A stretch of DNA of 19,770 nt from a bacterium (GTDB lineage Bacteria > Ratteibacteria > UBA8468 > B48-G9 > DTJG01): the NCBI GenBank assembly GCA_026418655.1, contig JAOAAW010000058.1, positions 1 to 19,770 on the forward strand. The letters run 5' to 3'. The notes below the pieces were generated by a model. It did not search any database. It was not told where the DNA came from and saw nothing but the letters and a program-made list of their open reading frames with translations. The translations under genes were made by a program, and so were the position numbers. This document shows, in pieces, positions 13,968-19,770 of the stretch (position 1 is its first letter; every line of letters starts with the position of its first letter).

Positions 13968-16537
13968 TGCCTCCAGTTAATGCCAATCATATCCACATTT
14001 TCAAGAAAAGGCAATTGAATTTCTATTGTTTTTTCACCAATCTTTTTGAAGGAAAGGTTTTGCCCGATAGAAGTAGATATAATGGAAGTTATCCTGTCAA
14101 CAGGAACATCATTGACCTTAATCTTTAAGTTTTCTATCCTTTTCCTTGGATAATTCACAAGTACTAAAACTGCACCATTTTTGCCCGTCCTTAAGCCAGT
14201 TTCTATTTCTGGCACTTCCAATTCAACAGGTTTATAAGCATTTGCATCAGCAGAAGGCTTATTTATGATTTCCCTCACAATACTGCTGTATCCTGCTGGG
14301 CTATAGCACTCCTTATAAAATGCCAAATCTTTCTTTTTACTTTTCAACCCTGTCGCAACATAGGAAGCACCTGGTAGAAACCCAAAAAGATACGCCTTTC
14401 CTTTTCCATAGGTATTTTCAATAATTGCTGGTGAGTCATCACTGAAAAACCTACCATGAATTTTGACCTGTTTGTTTAATGGTTCTATTTTTACCTTTGT
14501 TCCGATGGGTTCAAAAAAACTTTTTCCATAAACAACATTATCAATAGGTGGGAATTTATCAAGTTCTCCTGTTGCGCCGGATGTCTTTTCAAAAACCGGT
14601 TCTGATTGTTTTGCTCCAAAGACTTCCTCCAGCTCTGGTAATTGATTATTGTACTGGTCCTTTATGCAGCAACCAGCAGTTCCAATAATAACTCCACCAT
14701 CTCTCACCCATTCTTTTATTTTCTGAGCAGCTTCCTTTGTGATATGGGTTCCTGTTACATAAAGTACCCTGTAATTTTTAAGTTGCCCCTCAATAACATC
14801 CTCATCACAGATGATTTCTACTGGAATCTGGCTGTGAATAAGGGAAAGGAAAATACCTGCATTATCAGCAAGCCAGAATGTGTTTGAACCATATTTAGCC
14901 CAGTCCCATATCTCTGTTGGTGTAGAATACAAAATTGCAACATCAACTTTTCCTGGTCTTGTTTCCAGTAGCAGGTCCTCAAGATAACCGATAGCATAGT
15001 TTGTCTTTCTCCAGTCTGAAAAAATCCAGTCCTTGTGAGAAGCATAATCTCCACTTGTGTACCATGGTCCATAAGAAAAATACCATACATAATTAAGTCC
15101 GTGTGCAAGGGATGAATATACAGCAAACTGAATATCCCTGCCCATCCTGCCCCACTCAACTATACAGGCAAGACCAAGACCATAATCCTGTTTGTGTTTT
15201 ACTGCTGAACGGCATACCTCTGCTTCCCATGAAATAAACTGATATGTTGCTGCACCATTTTTCCATCCACAAATCGCCATATCCTTTGTATTCTTTGCCT
15301 GCCTTACCCAACGTAAAAGGTCTATTCCATGTCTTGACATGGACCCAGAAAGAAAATATGCATCTGAAGTGCATGTTGCTGTATATAAGGGTTTCTTAAA
15401 GTATTTCGGGAAATATTTGTCAACTGTATTAATCACATTGGTTATAACCCATGGTCTGAATCTTGCAGAATGATAAAAAAGATATGGCTCCTGAAAGGCA
15501 CTATCTCTATCAACAATTTTTACCTCGTCCCAGTTTTTCTTGCCAAGGTCCTGTGGTTTCAGACCCTGAGATTTAAGATAGTCAATAAATCTCTGTCTGA
15601 AAAATTCAGCATCGTATCTTTTTGAACCATCAATAAAATACTTAAGACCAGGCGCACCAATTTCTTCAAATGTAAAGGCAACAACAACATTGTCCCATGA
15701 ATTTTTTTCTTCAATCCTGTCTGCAATGGTTTTGACAAAAACCTCTGCTTCTTCTTCTGTTGGAAAATATTCCCATCTCATCAAAGGTGCATTGAGAAAT
15801 GACTGGATACCATTACATCCAAAACCCTGTTCTTTCAGTTCAGGACCAAATCCAAAAACAATGCCATTGATACCAAGAAGTTTCAGGGTATCCAGTTCCT
15901 TTTGCCAGACATCAGGATATTCATCTTTTCTTATAGCAAGCGTTGTCATACAGGGAAATTTCTCAGGCCTTTTGCCAAATACTGGCTCTGAACATCTTTC
16001 TTTCGCCTTTTTGTGAGTTTCTTCTGCATTATCCAAAAATGTTTTTGCTACCTCACCTTCAAGATTTCTCTCAATCACAAGCCCAATCTTTGGTTGACGT
16101 GGTCCGATAATAGCAGGTATTTTTTTTACGATGCCCTGTTCTGAAGGATGTGAGGCAATTTCAACTGTAATTTTACTGTCCACGGGTGGAAGGTTTGAAG
16201 GATATGAGAGAATAATTCTGTTTGTCCATTCATTTCCCAAACTTTCAGACGCAATTTCTGTCCATTTGGAATATCCTCCTGGCTGAATAAACTGGCTTGT
16301 ACCTGATGGCATTGATTTTGGATTGAGCTGATTACCGAGCTTAAAATAAAAGGAAGGTCTTGGATAATTCCACCCAGCCACACCATCAAGGTAAATCGGG
16401 AATAAACTTGATTTATCAAGATATACCCTCAAAAATATCGGACCCTGCTTGCTTTTTTCCCAGCCAAAAGGGATTGAAAAAACAGGTAGTGTGAAAATCA
16501 ATAAAAAGAAACCAGAACAAATCAACATCTTTTTCAT
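13964..16537 (-). CDS. Secreted GH42-like glycosidase with beta-galactosidase trimerisation-like domain
   Basis: An 857-residue exported protein with a signal peptide at about 1-21 (MKKMLICSGFFLLIFTLPVFS). Residues about 22-150 form a beta-rich N-terminal domain. A TIM-barrel-like region covers about 195-530, with candidate catalytic acids in AFTFEEIGAPG (E291/E292), FISWEAEV (E438/E440) and CIVEWGRMG (E461). Residues about 530-680 read as the GH42 middle (trimerisation, GATase-like) domain: VDVAILYSTP, YRVLYVTGTHITKEAAQKIKEW and DGGVIIGTAG, then PELEEVFG. A C-terminal beta domain (about 770-857) contains NGAVLVLVNYPRK. GH42 enzymes cleave beta-galactosides, but the usual Asn-Glu acid/base pair of clan GH-A is not seen, so the substrate is open. 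GAGGTG precedes the ATG. The start overlaps the preceding stop by 4 bp and the end overlaps the Fe-S gene. Family membership by architecture is likely; activity is not proven. Confidence 0.75.
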   Translation of the reverse strand: MKKMLICSGFFLLIFTLPVFSIPFGWEKSKQGPIFLRVYLDKSSLFPIYLDGVAGWNYPRPSFYFKLGNQLNPKSMPSGTSQFIQPGGYSKWTEIASESLGNEWTNRIILSYPSNLPPVDSKITVEIASHPSEQGIVKKIPAIIGPRQPKIGLVIERNLEGEVAKTFLDNAEETHKKAKERCSEPVFGKRPEKFPCMTTLAIRKDEYPDVWQKELDTLKLLGINGIVFGFGPELKEQGFGCNGIQSFLNAPLMRWEYFPTEEEAEVFVKTIADRIEEKNSWDNVVVAFTFEEIGAPGLKYFIDGSKRYDAEFFRQRFIDYLKSQGLKPQDLGKKNWDEVKIVDRDSAFQEPYLFYHSARFRPWVITNVINTVDKYFPKYFKKPLYTATCTSDAYFLSGSMSRHGIDLLRWVRQAKNTKDMAICGWKNGAATYQFISWEAEVCRSAVKHKQDYGLGLACIVEWGRMGRDIQFAVYSSLAHGLNYVWYFSYGPWYTSGDYASHKDWIFSDWRKTNYAIGYLEDLLLETRPGKVDVAILYSTPTEIWDWAKYGSNTFWLADNAGIFLSLIHSQIPVEIICDEDVIEGQLKNYRVLYVTGTHITKEAAQKIKEWVRDGGVIIGTAGCCIKDQYNNQLPELEEVFGAKQSEPVFEKTSGATGELDKFPPIDNVVYGKSFFEPIGTKVKIEPLNKQVKIHGRFFSDDSPAIIENTYGKGKAYLFGFLPGASYVATGLKSKKKDLAFYKECYSPAGYSSIVREIINKPSADANAYKPVELEVPEIETGLRTGKNGAVLVLVNYPRKRIENLKIKVNDVPVDRITSIISTSIGQNLSFKKIGEKTIEIQLPFLENVDMIGINWRQ
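13970..13974 (-). promoter_or_regulatory. Shine-Dalgarno that favours the second of two adjacent ATGs
   Basis: GGAGG lies within the last codons of the upstream glycosidase gene. Spacing is two bases to ATG 13967 and five to ATG 13964, so the later start (TGATG stop-start junction) is the better fit for the Fe-S protein. Confidence 0.6.
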
Positions 16538-17850
16538 TTTTTCACCTCAATCTTGATTCTTGCCTGATGACCAGGGTTTAATAGAGAACTGTAGGATCTG
16601 TTTTCTGTAAGTAAGGGATTTGGATTTGCTTTTAGTTGTAAATTTAAGATCAAAACAGTATTTTCTCCCTGTTTTCTCATTTCTTTAATACTCCACCCAG
16701 ATAATGGGTTATTCCTGCCATCTGAATCATCAATAGGAAGAAAGTAATCTTCTTCTGAAAGTATATTCTGCGGGATAATAGCCAGTGCCTGAACTGAAAA
16801 CTTTCCTTTATCTTCATTGCCTGTGCAGGTTGCCCGTATCTGAAAAGGATTTCTACTAGCATCTTCAGGAATTTTAGCTGAAACCCATGGTTTTTGTTGT
16901 AATACTTCCCATGTTCCATCTTTCTTCCTGTACTCCCATAAAACATCACCCTTGAAACTTACTGGAAGATGCGAAGAAAAATGGGTTGTGGGCTGCCTGT
17001 GAGAACGAAGTTTGTTCCAGGTTATTGTCATAACATCACCTTTTTTTACCTGTCTATATGCAGGTCCTGCCCAGCCAGTCTCACCAGGAATATATGGCTT
17101 TTCATCATTGAACTGAATTGTGTCAGGAGGTTGACTTATCCCGAAAGAATCTCCGGCATACTGAAAATAAACCTTTGTGTTCTCTTTTCTTGCATAACCA
17201 GGAAGAACAACAGATAGCAAACCCTCTATGTCCTGAAAAGCTCTGTTTTCGACCAGAAAACCAACAGAAAAAGAATTTTCTGTTTCAATAGTTTCAGAAT
17301 ATGTTCTCATCTGTGAAGGAGTTAATTTTGTTTCACTGATTGCATAATAGTATTTTGTTGGATGTAAAATAAGTGATTCCTGGCCAGAAACAATTTCCAG
17401 GTCACCTGTGGTTTTTATTGTTTCAATTGTTTGAGGCAGGCTCATCTGTTCAAGTACTTTCTTTGATCTTCCACAATCAGCAGTAATCCGCTGGACTTGA
17501 GCACCTTTTTTTGAAAAAACTTTCAGACACAGAGTTTTTCTGCCTTTTGTCTCTGGTATAAACCCCCTGTCTGTAACCAGAAAAGGTCCTTTCCACTTTT
17601 CGTCTTCTTCAAGAACATATACCTCCATCTCGCCTCTTAATTCAATAAAAATTTCTTTTATGGTTGCAAATGGATATTCAAACCTGATAAACTTCTGTGT
17701 TTCTTTTTCAATTTTTAATGGTTGATTACCTGAATCAACGACAAACATTCCTACATCTGCTATATAAACTGGCTGGAGTTGAATCCACTCTGTCTGGCAA
17801 TAAACCAACAAAGAGCCAAGAAAAATAAATAAGAATAATAATCTGTTCAC
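16534..17850 (-). CDS. Secreted protein of unknown function, tandem paralogue B
   Basis: A 438-residue exported protein with a signal peptide of about 19 residues (MNRLLFLFIFLGSLLVYCQ). I recognise no named domain. The N-terminal half is beta-rich (IKEIFIELRGEMEVYVL and similar strands). From about residue 235 it is clearly homologous to the product of the next gene upstream (17865-19301): shared landmarks are QPPD/QPAD, W..P.Y.Q...DVM...WNKLR, the W-E/W-K strand, PEDAS (328-332) followed by I-R-A, the K-G-x-F-S-x-Q-A turn, and DGRNNPLSGW (377-386). Such beta-rich secreted proteins could be scaffold or binding proteins. The GTG start is forced by an in-frame TAG three codons upstream; a GGAGG lies ten bases before it. 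The 3' end overlaps the GH42-like gene by 4 bp. Real gene certain, function unknown. Confidence 0.85.
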   Translation of the reverse strand: MNRLLFLFIFLGSLLVYCQTEWIQLQPVYIADVGMFVVDSGNQPLKIEKETQKFIRFEYPFATIKEIFIELRGEMEVYVLEEDEKWKGPFLVTDRGFIPETKGRKTLCLKVFSKKGAQVQRITADCGRSKKVLEQMSLPQTIETIKTTGDLEIVSGQESLILHPTKYYYAISETKLTPSQMRTYSETIETENSFSVGFLVENRAFQDIEGLLSVVLPGYARKENTKVYFQYAGDSFGISQPPDTIQFNDEKPYIPGETGWAGPAYRQVKKGDVMTITWNKLRSHRQPTTHFSSHLPVSFKGDVLWEYRKKDGTWEVLQQKPWVSAKIPEDASRNPFQIRATCTGNEDKGKFSVQALAIIPQNILSEEDYFLPIDDSDGRNNPLSGWSIKEMRKQGENTVLILNLQLKANPNPLLTENRSYSSLLNPGHQARIKIEVKK

Positions 17851-17860
17851 TGAACACTAT

Positions 17861-17865
17861 CCTCC
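17861..17865 (-). promoter_or_regulatory. Shine-Dalgarno touching the upstream stop codon, with a GTG start
   Basis: On the minus strand the stop codon of paralogue A and the GGAGG site of paralogue B share one base (TAGGAGG), ten bases before GTG 17850. An in-frame TAG at 17857-17859 excludes any earlier start. The arrangement suggests reinitiation or coupled translation. Confidence 0.6.
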
Positions 17866-19301
17866 TATCTTCCGATCACCCGGAGTTTCACCATGCTGAA
17901 AGATGAAGAAGTATATGCACCAGGGTCCGCTGAACGATCGTTTATTTCTCCATAATCAGGATTGTTCGGACTATCATCAAGCATATTTCCGTCTCCTGCA
18001 AGGGTATAAAAAATCACAAGCCGATTTTTTGTACCTTTTATATCTGAGGCAGGAAACTTTCCAGCAGGGTGTATTCCCAATACTCTCCATCCGATTAAAC
18101 CATTTCCCCTGCCATCAAAGTTCTCTACTGGCAGCCAGAACTCATCCTGATTAAGTTTGTCCTTGAAGGTATATGCCTGGGCAGAAAAATTGCCTTTTTC
18201 ATCAAGAAGCTTTGCTCTTATATGCAGGGGAGATATACTGGCATCTTCAGGCACAGGTACTGCGTACCATGGGGTTGGCTTGAATTCCTTCCACTCACCC
18301 TGTTTTGTAAGATATTCATATAAGAATCTCTCCTTTCTTAAAAACTGGTGAGAGTAGATGAATTTGTCTGATTGTGGCCTCAGCTTGTTCCAGACAAATT
18401 CCATCACATCATTCTGATTTGCCTGCGGGTACAGCGGGTCTGCCCAGTGATCACCACCTATTGACGGTGGAGTAATATCATTACCATTTATAATTATCCT
18501 GTCTGCTGGCTGGTCAATTCTTTTGCCATAATAATAACAAAGTACTTCTGCCTGCCTGACTTTCTCGGGAAGATAAATCTCAAGAAAACCGCTTTCTCTA
18601 TCCTTTCCTTCGTTTTTTAAAAAAAATACAAGGTCAATCTGCTTATCATCAAACACTGATGAACCTGCATCTTTCAGGCAGGAATAAGGAAGTATTTTGC
18701 TCCTTATTGACTGAAAATTCTTTTCTGTTTTCAGGTAAACCTTTTCACCCTTTACAAAAGGATATTGACTGTGGCTTATAAGCTGGATTCTGCCAGGTCC
18801 ATAATCCTGTTCATTAATTTTAATTCCTTCTGACTGACCTTTACAATCAATCCAGAACAATGGTCCCTGCAGCTGTATTGTACCTGAAAATTTTACTAAG
18901 ATACTGTTTGCTGGTTTTTCCAGGGATTGAGTAAATCTTCTGCTCTCCTTTGAAATCTCACATATTTTTGACCAGCCCTTACCATCAGTAGATAAAAATA
19001 CTTCAGCATTTCCACTCTGAACATTCGTTGTAATACCCAATCTCTTTATTGGTGACGGTGTTTCAATCCTGTATATGAGAAAGGCATCTTCTTTTAAACT
19101 TTTTTTAAGCTGAAACCAGTTTGAGACAACTGAAGCATTTTTAGAATCAAACAAATCCTGCTCAAGAACCTTTTTCGGCTGCCAGTTTGTCAGCATCCCT
19201 GTTTCGGAATCTTCACTTATAGCAACAGTTTTTTCACCGGCAGCGTTCAATGCCAGAACTAATAATAAGAATAAAAAAAATTTATTAGCATATTTCGTCA
19301 T
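17865..19301 (-). CDS. Secreted protein of unknown function, tandem paralogue A
   Basis: A 478-residue exported protein with a signal peptide at about 1-22 (MTKYANKFFLFLLLVLALNAAG). Residues about 80-155 (RLGITTNVQSGNAEVFLSTDGKGW, then RRFTQSLEKPANSILVKFSG) look like an F5/8-type (discoidin-like) beta-sandwich of the sort often used to bind carbohydrate. The C-terminal half (about 262-410) is homologous to the downstream gene: QPAD, DVMEFVWNKLR (298-308), PEDAS (351-355), K-G-N-F-S-A-Q-A (369-376) and DGRGNGLIGW (396-405). It ends with an acidic stretch that includes DGNMLDDSPNNPDYGE. No catalytic pattern is recognisable. AGAGGT lies six bases before the ATG, and the gene starts 3 bp after the pseudopilin stop. 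The proximity to a pseudopilin and glycosidase suggests a surface substrate-binding role, which is inference. Confidence 0.85.
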   Translation of the reverse strand: MTKYANKFFLFLLLVLALNAAGEKTVAISEDSETGMLTNWQPKKVLEQDLFDSKNASVVSNWFQLKKSLKEDAFLIYRIETPSPIKRLGITTNVQSGNAEVFLSTDGKGWSKICEISKESRRFTQSLEKPANSILVKFSGTIQLQGPLFWIDCKGQSEGIKINEQDYGPGRIQLISHSQYPFVKGEKVYLKTEKNFQSIRSKILPYSCLKDAGSSVFDDKQIDLVFFLKNEGKDRESGFLEIYLPEKVRQAEVLCYYYGKRIDQPADRIIINGNDITPPSIGGDHWADPLYPQANQNDVMEFVWNKLRPQSDKFIYSHQFLRKERFLYEYLTKQGEWKEFKPTPWYAVPVPEDASISPLHIRAKLLDEKGNFSAQAYTFKDKLNQDEFWLPVENFDGRGNGLIGWRVLGIHPAGKFPASDIKGTKNRLVIFYTLAGDGNMLDDSPNNPDYGEINDRSADPGAYTSSSFSMVKLRVIGR

Positions 19302-19304
19302 CTT

Positions 19305-19770
19305 TTACCTCTGTAATGTCCAGTAGTCATCCCGTGATTGCGCTTCTTTCCTGCTCAACCATGCTCCGTGTCCATCCCAGAAAACAACATTGATGCCATC
19401 ATTGTGCCTGTACATATCCTTTTCTCTTGCAGCACTGAGTCCTTTATATGATGTAAAATTTGCAAAATTCCCGGCATAACCATAGCAGTCAGCAAAGACA
19501 ATAGCTGTTGAAGCATTCTTACAATCAGCAACATATCTTCCGTTCGGGCTTCCAAAGGGAGTGATAAATGTCTGATATCCACATATAGAAGGTGCATTCT
19601 GATAACCAGATTCCCTCTCATTCTTTCTTGCCTGCCTCAAAGCTGTAGGACAGGTGTGAAGATATCCAGGTTGCTGGGTAGTTAATGTTGGATGGCCTGC
19701 CTTACCTCCACAATAAGGGTTTAATAGCCGGTACCAGTGTGGCTGGGCATAACTTGACTGTGAACCAGGT
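19305..19770 (-). CDS. H-X9-DG pseudopilin, C-terminal part (5' end beyond window)
   Basis: The minus-strand frame is open to the right edge, giving about 155 visible codons; a TTG at 19640 is only an internal leucine codon. The visible residues read as the globular end of a pseudopilin: YLHTCPTALRQ, then several Gly/Tyr-rich loops, VFADCYGYAGN and the exact family motif H-X9-DG in RHNDGINVVFWDGHGAW (H codon at 19404-19406). A disulfide-forming cysteine pair is possible (CGG and CPT segments). The N-terminal prepilin helix lies outside the window and cannot be checked. It is followed after 3 bp by paralogue A, and it is the second pseudopilin of the same directon. This copy has the histidine of the motif that the 12252-13001 copy lacks. 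Confidence 0.85.
   Translation of the reverse strand, partial: PGSQSSYAQPHWYRLLNPYCGGKAGHPTLTTQQPGYLHTCPTALRQARKNERESGYQNAPSICGYQTFITPFGSPNGRYVADCKNASTAIVFADCYGYAGNFANFTSYKGLSAAREKDMYRHNDGINVVFWDGHGAWLSRKEAQSRDDYWTLQR

Noticed and set aside
14818..15374. Two minus-strand ORFs of 113 and 72 codons
   Set aside because: They are nested out of frame inside the GH42-like gene and show only biased Trp/Met/Leu-rich shadow translation.
19305..19640. A 111-residue protein starting at TTG 19640
   Set aside because: The same frame continues without a stop to base 19770 and reads as pseudopilin sequence, so the TTG is an internal leucine codon.

Overview
The window looks like a low-GC (about 40% by eye) bacterial chromosome segment. 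The organism is probably from the Planctomycetota-Verrucomicrobiota-Lentisphaerota group or a neighbouring candidate phylum such as Omnitrophota. This rests on family content: two pseudopilins of the H-X9-DG type, a multi-membrane protein that I match to the DUF6785/DUF6784 families, a PF12831-type FAD oxidoreductase, and large secreted TIM-barrel glycosidases with little similarity to textbook families. It is an inference. No rRNA, tRNA or marker gene is present to fix the taxon.

Layout. Positions 1-1086 (+) hold the 3' part of a beta-propeller (NHL-like) protein. Positions 1087-1259 are a convergent intergenic gap with an AT-rich palindrome. From 1260 to the right edge every gene lies on the minus strand, giving a dense directon of twelve genes. 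In transcription order (right to left) they are: the C-terminal part of an H-X9-DG pseudopilin (cut by the window edge), two tandem paralogous secreted proteins of unknown function, a secreted GH42-like glycosidase with a trimerisation-like domain, a QueG-like [4Fe-4S] protein, a complete pseudopilin, a threonine-dehydratase-like PLP enzyme, a 130-bp gap, a 1222-residue secreted clan GH-A-like glycosidase, a cytoplasmic glycosidase-like protein, a phosphotriesterase/lactonase-family metal hydrolase, a polytopic membrane protein, and an FAD oxidoreductase. Most junctions are 1-7 bp overlaps or gaps of 3-24 bp, so the genes are probably co-transcribed and often translationally coupled. The only plausible internal break is 11130-11259. 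The main promoter must lie beyond the right edge.

Working model (inference): this is a non-Bacteroidetes polysaccharide or glycoside utilisation locus. Secreted glycosidases and the paralogous secreted proteins act outside the cytoplasm, possibly organised by the locus-specific pseudopilins. A candidate transporter (DUF6785-like) imports a product, and the cytoplasmic glycosidase-like protein, the FAD oxidoreductase and the amidohydrolase-fold lactonase/phosphotriesterase process it. No SusC/SusD, ABC transporter, sulfatase or regulator gene is visible. The substrate cannot be read from the sequence.
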